Assembly: GCA_002340255.1 (NCBI GenBank)
Contig: DDLS01000151.1
Location: 1-22,834 of the forward strand
Length of the DNA: 22,834 bases
DNA from: Cyanobacteria bacterium UBA2566
Lineage (GTDB): Bacteria > Cyanobacteriota > Cyanobacteriia > Cyanobacteriales > Desertifilaceae
Reading direction: 5' to 3'
Shown here piece by piece: positions 7,694 to 15,295 of the stretch. The notes beneath the pieces were generated by a model, which was not told the DNA's origin, did not search any database, and saw nothing but the letters and a program-made list of their open reading frames with translations. Made by a program: the position numbers and the translations under genes. Position 1 is the first letter of the stretch. The number at the start of each line of letters is the position of its first letter.

Positions 7694-7757
7694 AGCGCTA
7701 CGCGCTGGTAATAGATAAACGCTAGAAAGCGGGTTTCTGGCAGAAGCTCGCTTTCTA
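7694..7757. repeat. Intergenic palindrome and stem-loop after the binding-protein gene
   Basis: AGCGC-TAC-GCGCT (7694-7706) begins directly after the stop codon. It is followed by a 9-bp perfect inverted repeat, TAGAAAGCG (7723-7731) and CGCTTTCTA (7749-7757), whose loop holds the smaller dyad TTCT-GGC-AGAA. There is no T-run after it, so this is more a dispersed palindromic repeat, possibly protecting the transcript end, than a textbook terminator. Confidence 0.5.
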
Positions 7758-7823
7758 AACCCTACCCGTTCCCTATACCTGATGTCTTGTCTTAAGAGAG
7801 GTGTTTTTACATCCACTAACCAA

Positions 7824-7845
7824 GGGAAGCATGATTCGGCTTCCC
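7824..7845. terminator. Possible stem-loop between convergent genes
   Basis: GGGAAGC (7824-7830) and GCTTCCC (7839-7845) form a 7-bp stem with an 8-base loop, between the ends of the binding-protein gene and the convergent TPR gene. No T-run follows on either strand, so terminator function is uncertain. Confidence 0.35.
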
Positions 7846-7885
7846 GATCGCCCAATTATCGGTTTGGAGAGTTGAGCGATCGCAA

Positions 7886-9751
7886 TCATCGACTAACCAC
7901 TTGCACCGCACAAGTTCCCGTTTTTTGCGCTTCCAGAGCTTCAGTAAACGAATCAATGGCTTCTTGATAGTGGTGAAACTCAACTAAAATGTTGCCTTTG
8001 AGTTTTAAGGCTTCTGGATGATTGGGTTGGATCGACAAAATATGATTGTAGGTTTTTAGGGCTTTTTCTGGGCGATTGAGGCAATCTAAAAGATGGGCAA
8101 TTCTGAACCATAAATCTAACATTTCTGGTTTAAGGGCTAAGGCTTGTTCGTAGGACGCGATCGCCTCCTCATATCGATTTAAACCTTCCAGGGTAGCTCC
8201 ACGGTTGCGCCATAAACCTTCTCCTTGTTTACCTAAAGACAAAGCGATATCATAACAGGCTAGGGCTTCCTGATGGCGATTCAATTTGGCTAAGGCTAAA
8301 CCCTGTTTATACCAAAGCTCGCTATTCTGAGAATGGAGATTGACCGATTTATCATAGGAAAGGATCGCTTTTTCATATTCTCCTATCCATCCTAATAAAT
8401 TGCCGCGATGATACCAAGCTTCCCAACTTTGGGGATTGAGAATCAAGGCGCGATCGTAGGAGTCAATTGCCTCCGCATAACGTCCTAACTTAGCAAAAAC
8501 ACTCCCTTGATTATACCAGGCCTCATAGCGTCCCGGATAAATCGACAGGGCGCGATCGTAAGCAGTGAGAGCGCGGAGATAGTTCTCTAATTTACTGAGA
8601 GTATTGCCTAAATTATACCATCCTTCATCCCGACTCTCATCAATATCAATGGCTTTTTGATAGGCTTCTAGAGCGCGATAATAGCTATTTTGCTTAACAT
8701 ATAATCGACCGATCGCCAACCAGGTTTCATAGGAATCTGGCAGCCATTCCAAAGCTTTATGATAAGCCGCGATCGCATCCTCATAACGATGAACTTGGGT
8801 TAATTGCTGGGCTTGCCTGACATAATCTTCCATCGTCAATTCTTCCGGACTTACCACAGACTGCGGATGAGTTGAATCTGGAACTAGACTCCGATTTGAC
8901 TGAGGAGGCGAAAAATCAGGCACTTCAGACGACAAATTCACCGGCAGAGCCGCCACCATTTGGGATGGGCGTGTTTGGGACATTTCCTGGAATAAACTCT
9001 CTTTTTCCGCTTTCGTTTCCGTCAACATCTCCTGAAATTGACGCATCATTTGGCGCTTGATTTTATCGAGTTCCTCTAGGGAAATCTGAGATTGCTGGGA
9101 CTGTTCATGAACCATGGTTAACTCATCACGAATATGTTGTTTATATAAATTCAGATGACGGTATAACTCGCCCATCCAATCATCGGCTTTTAAATGATAA
9201 TCCTTTAAATCGCGATCTAAATCGCTAAATCCTTCTAATTGGGAATGGATCAGTTTGACTAAATCTTGAACCACCCAACCTCGAATAAACCAAAATAAAA
9301 TCATTGCCATAACGGGCATACTGACGATCAATACCATCAATAAATTTAAGAGAGTAATCGTTCCCTCAATTTTCGGCAGGCGATCGTCCCCTCGGACTAA
9401 GGCTAAATTTTCCTGAGCAATAGAGGTATCAACTACCTGGGAAATCATAGTTTTCAGGTGCTGAATATCTTCTTGAGATAAGGACGTACGATTGAAGGGT
9501 TCCTCCGTAGATTTTGCTACCGGAGGAACAATTTCTGGAGGACTAATAGAAGCCAGAGCAACCGGCATCACCTGTTGCACAATCGAATCAATAAACTTAG
9601 GATCTAAATCCGGTTTTTCCGTTTTTCCAGTATCTCCTATCGGTTGAATTGGAGATTGCTTTAGATCGGACGAAGACCGAAATTCTGGCGCGATTAAAGT
9701 CGCTAATGTAACAAGGACAACGGTTGACATCCGCATAGCATCCACTCCCAT
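7886..9751 (-). CDS. Membrane-anchored TPR protein (nine repeats)
   Basis: 621 residues. Hydrophobic residues 8-22 could be a signal peptide or first anchor. A Pro/Ser/Thr-rich linker leads to a strong transmembrane helix at about 132-155 (ITLLNLLMVLIVSMPVMAMI), then a coiled-coil region rich in Gln and Glu (about 160-275). From about 310 to 610 there are nine TPR units of the W-x-x-x-G-x-x-L-x-x-L-x-x-Y-x-x-A type, for example AWYNQGSVFAKLGRYAEAID. This is a protein-interaction scaffold; partner and process are unknown. The TPR domain is probably cytosolic because positive charges follow the helix. It is convergent with the binding-protein gene and divergent from the aminotransferase. ATGs at residues 6 and 8 are alternative starts. 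Confidence 0.85.
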   Translation of the reverse strand: MGVDAMRMSTVVLVTLATLIAPEFRSSSDLKQSPIQPIGDTGKTEKPDLDPKFIDSIVQQVMPVALASISPPEIVPPVAKSTEEPFNRTSLSQEDIQHLKTMISQVVDTSIAQENLALVRGDDRLPKIEGTITLLNLLMVLIVSMPVMAMILFWFIRGWVVQDLVKLIHSQLEGFSDLDRDLKDYHLKADDWMGELYRHLNLYKQHIRDELTMVHEQSQQSQISLEELDKIKRQMMRQFQEMLTETKAEKESLFQEMSQTRPSQMVAALPVNLSSEVPDFSPPQSNRSLVPDSTHPQSVVSPEELTMEDYVRQAQQLTQVHRYEDAIAAYHKALEWLPDSYETWLAIGRLYVKQNSYYRALEAYQKAIDIDESRDEGWYNLGNTLSKLENYLRALTAYDRALSIYPGRYEAWYNQGSVFAKLGRYAEAIDSYDRALILNPQSWEAWYHRGNLLGWIGEYEKAILSYDKSVNLHSQNSELWYKQGLALAKLNRHQEALACYDIALSLGKQGEGLWRNRGATLEGLNRYEEAIASYEQALALKPEMLDLWFRIAHLLDCLNRPEKALKTYNHILSIQPNHPEALKLKGNILVEFHHYQEAIDSFTEALEAQKTGTCAVQVVSR

Positions 9752-9816
9752 TCATTATCCAACGGAGTCCAAAACTTAAAGGTTCTCAAGAACTGCGCTA
9801 TTCCTTGATACGGAGT

Positions 9817-9835
9817 TTTTGATCGAGATCAGGAT
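9817..9835 (+). promoter_or_regulatory. Shared 18-bp motif upstream of the aminotransferase gene
   Basis: TTTGATCGAGATCAGGAT (9818-9835) differs by one base from 14575-14592 in the leader of the nitrile hydratase operon. Here it lies about 60 bp before the aminotransferase start. It could be a regulator site or a dispersed repeat. Confidence 0.4.
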
Positions 9836-9849
9836 ATGATCTGAGGGCA

Positions 9850-9870
9850 AGTAGGGAATAGGGAATAGAA
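9850..9870 (+). repeat. Heptameric tandem repeat (TAGGGAA)2
   Basis: Two copies of TAGGGAA plus a partial third (TAG) start at about 9852, in the leader of the aminotransferase gene. Related repeats occur at 11084, 15338 and 16942. Confidence 0.6.
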
Positions 9871-9883
9871 AAAACCATAATTT

Positions 9884-9888
9884 AGGAG
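9884..9888 (+). promoter_or_regulatory. Ribosome binding site for the aminotransferase
   Basis: AGGAG lies 8 bases before the ATG at 9897 and supports that start. Confidence 0.75.
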
Positions 9889-9896
9889 ATCGGTTC

Positions 9897-11060
9897 ATGA
9901 ATCAAGCAGAGCGCATCGAGGGATTGTTATCAGAATCTGCGTTTGAAGTTTTAGCTAAAGCAAAAGCCTTAGAAGCGCAAGGACGCGATATTATTCACTT
10001 AGAAATTGGTCAACCTGACTTTCCTACCCCCTCTCATATTTGCCAAGCTGCAACGGAGGCGATCGCCCAGGGCTATACCGGTTATAGTTTAACGTTAGGG
10101 TTGCCAGAACTGCGAGAGGCGATCGCCGCTCATGTTAGCAAAACCCGGAAGATTCAGGTAGGGGGCGATCGCATTATCGTCACTCCAGGAGCCAAACCCC
10201 TACTCTTTTTCGGTATTCTGGCAGTAGTGAATCCTGGAGATGAAGTCATCTATCCCGATCCCGGTTTTCCCACCTATCGCTCCGTGATTCAGTTTGCCCA
10301 AGGTCGTCCTATTCCCTTACCCTTAGTGGAAGAGCGGGAATTTAGCTTTCGCGTGGAAGACTTAGAGCGGCTGATTTCGGACAAAACTAAGTTATTGATC
10401 TTGAACTCCCCCCATAACCCCACAGGAGGATTTTTACCTCTAGCCGATTTAGAAGCGATCGCCTATTTAGCCATTAAACATAATTTTTATATCCTAGCTG
10501 ACGAAATCTATTCTCGCCTGTTATATGACCATCCTCACTATAGTTTGCTCAGTCTACCCGGAATGGAAGATCGAACCCTCTTAGTCGATGGCTTTTCTAA
10601 AACCTATTCCATGACGGGATGGCGTTTAGGGTATGGCGTGATTCCCCAACATTTAATCAGCGCCTTAGAATTATTAATGCTCAACTCCAATTCTTGTACT
10701 TGTACCTTTATCCAAAAAGCCGGTATCGCAGCGTTGCAAGGTTCCCAAGAACCCGTACAAGAAATGGTCAAAGCCTTCCAATATCGCCGCGATATTCTCG
10801 TTGCTCGACTCAATGAAATTCCTGGTATCCACTGTCTCATTCCACCGGGCGCATTTTATGTGTTTCCCAATATCAAAGAATTGCCCTTAAACTCTCAAGC
10901 CTTAGCCGATTATCTCTTAAATCAAGCCGGAGTTGCCCTCTTACCGGGAACCGCCTTTGGAGACCATGGGGAGGGCTATTTGCGCCTCTCCTATGCCACC
11001 TCTTTAGACCAACTCCAGCGTGCCCTAGAGCGAATTGGGGAAGCCGTAGCGGCGCTTTAG
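9897..11060 (+). CDS. PLP-dependent class I aminotransferase (AspC-like)
   Basis: Cytosolic aminotransferase of 387 residues, the usual length. Landmarks run in order: IGQPDFPTP near the N terminus, GYTGYSLTLGLPELREAIA, PDPGFPTY, NSPHNPTGG (PLP contact), ADEIYSRL, and the Schiff-base lysine K235 in GFSKTYSMTGWRLGY. These place it in fold type I, subgroup I-alpha, with aspartate/aromatic/alanine-type enzymes; the exact amino donor and 2-oxo acid acceptor are not determined. It stands alone on the plus strand, convergent with the nitrile hydratase operon and divergent from the TPR gene. A heptamer repeat lies just upstream. Confidence 0.93.
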   Translation: MNQAERIEGLLSESAFEVLAKAKALEAQGRDIIHLEIGQPDFPTPSHICQAATEAIAQGYTGYSLTLGLPELREAIAAHVSKTRKIQVGGDRIIVTPGAKPLLFFGILAVVNPGDEVIYPDPGFPTYRSVIQFAQGRPIPLPLVEEREFSFRVEDLERLISDKTKLLILNSPHNPTGGFLPLADLEAIAYLAIKHNFYILADEIYSRLLYDHPHYSLLSLPGMEDRTLLVDGFSKTYSMTGWRLGYGVIPQHLISALELLMLNSNSCTCTFIQKAGIAALQGSQEPVQEMVKAFQYRRDILVARLNEIPGIHCLIPPGAFYVFPNIKELPLNSQALADYLLNQAGVALLPGTAFGDHGEGYLRLSYATSLDQLQRALERIGEAVAAL

Positions 11061-11072
11061 AAAAGTAAGATC

Positions 11073-11098
11073 GCGCTTCGCGCTAGGCAATAGGCAAT
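11073..11098. repeat. Short palindrome plus heptamer repeat (TAGGCAA)2
   Basis: GCGC-TTC-GCGC (11073-11083) is followed by TAGGCAA twice (11084-11097), in the 39 bp between the convergent ends of the aminotransferase gene and the nitrile hydratase operon. No separate terminator is visible there. Confidence 0.6.
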
Positions 11099-11099
11099 C

Positions 11100-11477
11100 T
11101 TAACGGGGTAGCTCAGATTGCTTCTGCTCGGGACTGCAAGCATCAAGAATGTCTGCCATGCGAGCGTCCAACTCACCGGGAGCCAACACCTCAGACTCGA
11201 CTAAAATTTCTTCGAGCGCGGCTAACCAACGTTGGTAATAATCCCAACTCGGATCGTCTGTTCCATGTTCTGCTTCCCACTCCCCAATTTTGCTAATCAA
11301 TTGCTGGCGAAAGTCTTCCCATTCGTAATGCCCCTGTTTAGAAAGGGCGATCGCCACCCCAAACGCTAGACGCTCCCAGTCGCGATCGAAATAGAGATGA
11401 CCGTCACGTCGAGGTGGCGCTTCCTCTGGCGAACCCATTAAGCTCGTCGCCGCAAAATGTTCAAATTTAGTGAACAT
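11100..11477 (-). CDS. Nitrile hydratase accessory protein
   Basis: Small protein (125 residues) homologous to the N-terminal part of nitrile hydratase beta subunits and to the accessory/activator family encoded next to the alpha gene. Recognisable parts are FDRDWERLAFGVAIALSKQG, WEDFRQQLISKIGEW, and YYQRWLAALEEILVESEVL followed by a LDARMADIL helix; compare the beta subunit's YYEKWLGGISGFFVEEGYI and LDARTAEIL. In characterised cobalt-type systems such a protein escorts the alpha subunit and aids cobalt insertion and cysteine oxidation before assembly with beta. It is the last gene of the operon, 47 bp after alpha. Family assignment is good; the maturation role is inferred from relatives. Confidence 0.85.
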   Translation of the reverse strand: MFTKFEHFAATSLMGSPEEAPPRRDGHLYFDRDWERLAFGVAIALSKQGHYEWEDFRQQLISKIGEWEAEHGTDDPSWDYYQRWLAALEEILVESEVLAPGELDARMADILDACSPEQKQSELPR

Positions 11478-11524
11478 ATATTTTGTCCTCTCACTCAGGT
11501 ATAAACTTTGCAGTTTTGCCAGTC

Positions 11525-12151
11525 TTATGCCGCTTTAGGCAGTGCAACGCCCATCATCGCTTCTGGGGTCAACAGAGAAGCTAGTTGCTCTTCGTTCATG
11601 CCTTCCGTCCCCTCAGGACGCATGGGTAAGACCCACCAACGAATCTGACCGCTCGTATCCCAAACACGGATTTCGACCGAATCATCCAGCTCAACTCCAA
11701 ATTCCTTCAGCACGGTGCGGGGTTCCCGCGCGGTGCGCGCTCGGAAGGTTGGATCTTTATACCAGTAAGGTGGTAAGCCCAACGTTGGCCAGGGATAGCA
11801 AGAACATAGGGTGCAGACAATCACGTTATGCACTTCAGGGGTGTTCTCCGCCACCCGCATATGTTCCCCCTCTGCACCAGACATACCAGGAGGAAAGCTC
11901 ATCTCATTACAGGCTGCATTGCAGTCATTGACCAGCAATTCTTTAAATGCGGGATCGACCCACGCCTTGGCGACCAACTTAGCGCCATTAAATGGCCCCA
12001 TTTGAGTTTCAAAATAGCTGAGGATGTTATCAACCGTATCGCCGGCGATTACTCCTTTCTCAATTAGCAACGATTCCAGCGCTTTGACCTTGGCCGCACT
12101 GTAACGCTCGCGCTCTGGATCGTACTGGAAACCTTCGTAAAGACTTGGCAT
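11525..12151 (-). CDS. Nitrile hydratase subunit alpha, cobalt-type
   Basis: Metal-binding catalytic subunit of nitrile hydratase, which hydrates nitriles to amides in the cytosol; 208 residues, normal length. The metal claw is VCTLCSCYPWP: C113, C116, S117 and C118. In active enzymes C116 and C118 are oxidised to sulfinic and sulfenic acids. Thr in CTLCSC and Tyr after it mark the cobalt class; the iron class has CSLCSCT. Downstream R-A-R-T-A-R-E-P-R and RWWVLPMRPEGTEG, with LTPEAMMG near the end, are family-typical. The ribosome site overlaps the beta stop codon, so translation is probably coupled. Thiocyanate hydrolase gamma has a similar claw but is less likely given the neighbours. Confidence 0.95.
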   Translation of the reverse strand: MPSLYEGFQYDPERERYSAAKVKALESLLIEKGVIAGDTVDNILSYFETQMGPFNGAKLVAKAWVDPAFKELLVNDCNAACNEMSFPPGMSGAEGEHMRVAENTPEVHNVIVCTLCSCYPWPTLGLPPYWYKDPTFRARTAREPRTVLKEFGVELDDSVEIRVWDTSGQIRWWVLPMRPEGTEGMNEEQLASLLTPEAMMGVALPKAA

Positions 12152-12158
12152 TTTTTTT

Positions 12159-12164
12159 CTCCTT
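12159..12164 (-). promoter_or_regulatory. Ribosome binding site for NHase alpha, overlapping the beta stop
   Basis: On the minus strand AAGGAG shares its AA with the TAA stop of the beta gene and lies 7 bases before the alpha ATG. This favours translational coupling of the two subunits. Confidence 0.75.
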
Positions 12165-12903
12165 AAGCAGCTTCAATATAGACTTCAAAAATGTCGTTGT
12201 AGTAAATCGCTTTGGAATCCAGCAGGGATTTATCCCAAAGAGCATCGGGTTGGAAACAAAGACTGTAAATTGGCATCGGCACGCCAATGCCATCATTGGT
12301 TTTGAAGAAGTAAGTATAGACCCCTTCATAAACCTTATCAACCACACCAACCCGATCGCGCAAATGCCCGGGTAAACGGGTATGATCTGCCGGAGGCACA
12401 TCCTTAATACGGACTTTGTCTCCAACTTTGAATTTGGGTTCCATCGCAACCGAACGTTGGGGCGAGTCACCTTCACGCAGGTATTTCTCAACCTGAGCGT
12501 TAATCGCCGGATTGCCACCTTGGGGCAGTGGGGCTTCAGCCTTGGCGCTGTCGGCTAATATCTCAGCTGTGCGTGCATCTAGCTCTTCTTGGGTAATGTA
12601 GCCTTCTTCCACAAAAAAGCCAGAAATGCCGCCGAGCCATTTCTCGTAGTAACGCAACCGAAAATACTCAAAGGGATTCATCCCCTCGGCACCCTTCCGG
12701 AGATGCCCCCAAGTCCAAAAACTCTTGAATTCAGTGGGAACGTTTTCGATGTCATACGGCAGTTCATTGAGATGATTGCTCAATGCCATCATTGCGGTAT
12801 GAATACCAAAAATGCGCTTTTCCCAGGGTTCGACAAAAACTTCCGTCTCAAAGTTAATCGGCCCCAGATTCTCTAAACCGCCTAAATTGTGCTGTAATTT
12901 CAT
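12163..12903 (-). CDS. Nitrile hydratase subunit beta
   Basis: Partner of the alpha subunit, 246 residues. The N terminus MKLQHNLGGLENLGPI is the family start; FVEPWEKRIFGIHTAMMAL and YYEKWLGGISGFFVEEGYIT follow, then the helical arm. The C-terminal SH3-like barrel runs from about 147, with FKVGDKVRIKD, then HTRLPGHLRDRVGVVDKVYE, and LWDKSLL. Length and motifs are complete, so the enzyme is probably functional. Gene order beta before alpha is that of cobalt-type operons. It follows the DUF1097-like gene by about 107 bp. Confidence 0.95.
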   Translation of the reverse strand: MKLQHNLGGLENLGPINFETEVFVEPWEKRIFGIHTAMMALSNHLNELPYDIENVPTEFKSFWTWGHLRKGAEGMNPFEYFRLRYYEKWLGGISGFFVEEGYITQEELDARTAEILADSAKAEAPLPQGGNPAINAQVEKYLREGDSPQRSVAMEPKFKVGDKVRIKDVPPADHTRLPGHLRDRVGVVDKVYEGVYTYFFKTNDGIGVPMPIYSLCFQPDALWDKSLLDSKAIYYNDIFEVYIEAA

Positions 12904-13010
12904 AGCTTTGGAGATCCCTTAGTTGATTAACGATAGCATTTCTTATCTCGCGATCGCGAAAAAATTCAGTGCAGTTCGCAAGCTAACCGACACGATCGCG
13001 AACCTTACAC

Positions 13011-13514
13011 TCAAGCTGCGGTTTCCGGTGCTGTTGTCATTGCTTTCCCCCACAGTTCTGAAAGATAGCCAAAAATAGCACCTAAAATCATGGCGGCGAT
13101 CGCGATCGCAACGGGGTTTTCCAGGAAGGGGGAGGTCATCGGATTCCCCGTTACTGCGGCGGTTCCCACAGTTTGCGAAAATCCCCAAACAATCGCGGGT
13201 GTAATCCCGGCTGTAAAGGGAATCTTGCTGGCTTGCACCATCGCAGCACTGCCAATGCCCACAACGATCGCAGCTATGATCGGCGTTGGACCAATCAGCT
13301 CGATCGCCAGCAGGGATGCGCCAGCAATCAGAATCCCGGTAATATTGCAGACTACCGACTTCTTGAAGCCATCCACTCCTCCCCCAACAATAAAAAAGGA
13401 GGCCCAAGCCGTAAATGTTACCCACACGGGCAAGGGAAGAACCGTTGCCGTGAGGAAAACGTCAATACCTCCCAAAACACCAATACTGATACTCAATGCT
13501 TCTGCTTGCTTCAT
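13011..13514 (-). CDS. DUF1097-like integral membrane protein in the nitrile hydratase operon
   Basis: 167 residues, almost entirely hydrophobic, with about five to six predicted membrane helices (for example ISIGVLGGIDVFLTATVLPL, VTFTAWASFFIVGG, and IIAAIVVGIGSAAMVQASKI). Pattern and length resemble the DUF1097 (YcdZ-like) inner-membrane family, whose function is not established; small glycine-rich helices of this kind recall channel folds. It sits between the CobW-type GTPase and the beta subunit with short gaps (56 and 107 bp), so it is probably co-transcribed. A role in passing nitrile, amide or metal across the membrane is a guess from position only. It is not the NiCoT-type NhlF cobalt permease: no H-x4-D-H motif is visible. 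Confidence 0.78.
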   Translation of the reverse strand: MKQAEALSISIGVLGGIDVFLTATVLPLPVWVTFTAWASFFIVGGGVDGFKKSVVCNITGILIAGASLLAIELIGPTPIIAAIVVGIGSAAMVQASKIPFTAGITPAIVWGFSQTVGTAAVTGNPMTSPFLENPVAIAIAAMILGAIFGYLSELWGKAMTTAPETAA

Positions 13515-13570
13515 GTCGATTTCTCCTGATCGCTAGATTGCCAAATACTTGATGCCAGCCAAGGGGCACA

Positions 13571-14533
13571 TCAAACTAAACAAGCGTTGAACCCGTCTTG
13601 CAGGTTCATTTGTTCGAGGTTGCGACCAATAAAGATCAGCTCGTTGCGACGAGTTTCATCCGGCTTCCACGGCTTGCCCGGGCGACCGTCGAGGGTCATA
13701 TGAACCCCTTGAAATACAAACCGACGCTCCATGTCGTGGGCGTTAAGAATGCCTTTCATGCGAAATAGATCGGGACCGTGCGCTTGAACTAACTGATAGA
13801 GCCAGCGATTAATCTTGTCCGTATCAATTGCCCCTGGCTCGTTAATCGCAACCGAATACACCGAATCATCATGCTCGTGGGCCGATTCATCGAGAAATTC
13901 CGGATCGATCGCCAAGGCATTCTTGAGATCGAAAGATTGAACCCCCAAGACGGAATCCAGAGATAGATCGCAATAATTGGTAGTGTAGATTTTCGCGATC
14001 GCATTTATGCCGCGCACCTTCTGCTTCAGCGTTTCCAAAATATCGGGTGAAACCAACTCCGCCTTATTCAGCAGAATAATGTCAGCAAAAGCAATCTGCT
14101 CCTGGGCTTCTTCGCTCTCCCAATGCTGAGTAATATGCTTGACATCCACAACCGTGACGACGGCATCAAGCTGTGTTTGTCGAAGCATCACTTCATCCGT
14201 GAAAAAAGACTGAATCACGGGGGCTGGATCGGCAAGCCCAGTTGTTTCAATGAGAAGGCGATCGAAGCGATCACGCCGATCCATTAAATTACCGATAATG
14301 CGAATTAAGTCCCCTCGAACGGTACAGCAAATGCAGCCGTTATTCATCTCCAGAACTTCTTCATCAGCATCAATGACGAGCTGATTATCAATACCAATCT
14401 CACCAAATTCATTAACAATGACCGCAATGCGATTGTTGTGCTCTTCCGTCAAAATTCGGTTTAATAATGTTGTTTTTCCTGCACCTAAATAGCCGGTAAG
14501 AACTGTGACAGGAACTTTTTGCGTTATAGCCAT
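13571..14533 (-). CDS. CobW/P47K-family GTPase (metallochaperone), nitrile hydratase-linked
   Basis: G3E-family GTPase of 320 residues. Walker A GYLGAGKTT at 14-22, NEFGE at 41-45, the metal-binding CxCC motif C67-I-C69-C70, ETTGLADPAP as switch region, and LLNKAEL as the guanine-specificity motif are all present. A short His/Asp/Glu stretch (DESAHEHDD) precedes the C-terminal CobW_C domain, which ends near residue 316. Relatives are metal chaperones; the P47K subgroup is needed to activate nitrile hydratase. Here it heads the operon, so delivery of cobalt to the alpha claw is the best guess. Zinc delivery under Zur control is the other common role of the family, but no Zur box was recognised. 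Confidence 0.92.
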   Translation of the reverse strand: MAITQKVPVTVLTGYLGAGKTTLLNRILTEEHNNRIAVIVNEFGEIGIDNQLVIDADEEVLEMNNGCICCTVRGDLIRIIGNLMDRRDRFDRLLIETTGLADPAPVIQSFFTDEVMLRQTQLDAVVTVVDVKHITQHWESEEAQEQIAFADIILLNKAELVSPDILETLKQKVRGINAIAKIYTTNYCDLSLDSVLGVQSFDLKNALAIDPEFLDESAHEHDDSVYSVAINEPGAIDTDKINRWLYQLVQAHGPDLFRMKGILNAHDMERRFVFQGVHMTLDGRPGKPWKPDETRRNELIFIGRNLEQMNLQDGFNACLV

Positions 14534-14573
14534 TACCCTTGTACGAGGATCGTATCAAAAAAATAAAGCTGCC

Positions 14574-14597
14574 GTTTGATCGAGATAAGGATCAAAC
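14574..14597. promoter_or_regulatory. Inverted-repeat operator candidate in the nitrile hydratase leader
   Basis: GTTTGATC (14574-14581) and GATCAAAC (14590-14597) are perfect 8-bp inverted repeats around an 8-bp spacer, 40 bp upstream of the CobW-type start. The sixteen-base centre spacing suits a dimeric repressor or an mRNA stem-loop. The left part overlaps the 18-bp motif shared with the aminotransferase leader. Confidence 0.5.
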
Positions 14598-14721
14598 ACT
14601 GCCGAGCTTTAGTAAATCATACAGCCAAGTAATGAACCGTATAACGTATCACGATTTAAAAAGATTGCCATGAAAACTGTTGACAAACTTTAACGGGAAG
14701 TGCCCTCAAAACCTATTTAAC

Positions 14722-14745
14722 CAACTTGAGCGATCGCTCAAGTTG
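14722..14745. repeat. 24-bp perfect palindrome centred on a HIP1 octamer
   Basis: The arm CAACTTGAGCGA (14722-14733) is followed without a gap by its exact reverse complement (14734-14745). The central eight bases are the HIP1 site GCGATCGC. HIP1 alone explains eight symmetric bases; the extra eight pairs on each side are not expected by chance. It lies about 190 bp upstream of the CobW-type start. Confidence 0.75.
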
Positions 14746-15076
14746 CTCCCCTTAATTCCCCCGTACCAAGCCGGAAAGCCAATAGAATTATTCCTTTTTC
14801 TCCATCATCTTTTGTGACATTTTTAATACTGTTTTGCGGGGAATAAACCGTACATCCAATTGAGTTTAAAGTCCAAAAGATACCTCATTAATTTTCACTA
14901 ATTCGCCTTTCATCATCGCCTCATAACCACACGGGGCAACAGACTCAGCGGATGCACCTTGGTCTCATACAGCAGTTTCCTCTGCTATGAGGTACATTAA
15001 TGACGGTTTTTAACAATATCTAGAACAGCTCAGAGCTTCTACCAAGTCTGTTGTTTGCTCCCCCTATCCCCCCATC

Positions 15077-15093
15077 ACAGCGCAAAGCGCTGT
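15077..15093. repeat. Short palindrome at the end of the TnpB remnant
   Basis: ACAGCGC (15077-15083), AAA, GCGCTGT (15087-15093): a 7-bp stem with a 3-base loop. It is of the same GCGC-NNN-GCGC type as those at 7694 and 11073. Confidence 0.6.
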
Positions 15094-15295
15094 AAGGTGT
15101 TGCCTTCTAGGTCTCCTGCTGCCACAAAACCACTAGCCACTGCGCCAGAGCAAAGGGCCGTTGAGGTAATATTAGTATCCAAAAATTTTTGGGCGATCGC
15201 CTGGGAAAAGGAAACCACAAAAGCGATGGATCTATCATGCCATTCCTGGCAGTGAGGACACACAAACGATCGCACTGAGAGATCCATCTTTTCTG

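Larger units (their letters stand above)
14534..15074. other. 540-bp non-coding region upstream of the nitrile hydratase operon
   Basis: No credible gene or RNA gene was seen. It should hold the operon promoter; TATGAT on the minus strand near 14615-14620, with a weak TTATAC 17 bp upstream, is one candidate. It contains the inverted repeat at 14574-14597, the 24-bp palindrome at 14722-14745, and an 8-bp inverted repeat TACCTCAT/ATGAGGTA at 14881-14888 and 14987-14994. Its right half lies just past the stop of the TnpB remnant, where the right end and guide-RNA region of an IS200/IS605 element would have been, but I cannot identify them. Confidence 0.5.

Noticed and set aside
11525..12903. Thiocyanate hydrolase rather than nitrile hydratase
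   Set aside because: The alpha claw continues as YPWP, the beta subunit is one intact nitrile-hydratase-type gene, and the accessory and CobW-type genes fit nitrile hydratase.
14881..14994. 8-bp inverted repeat TACCTCAT/ATGAGGTA as ends of a second small mobile element
   Set aside because: Eight bases at about 100 bp distance with no extended similarity or target duplication is weak evidence.
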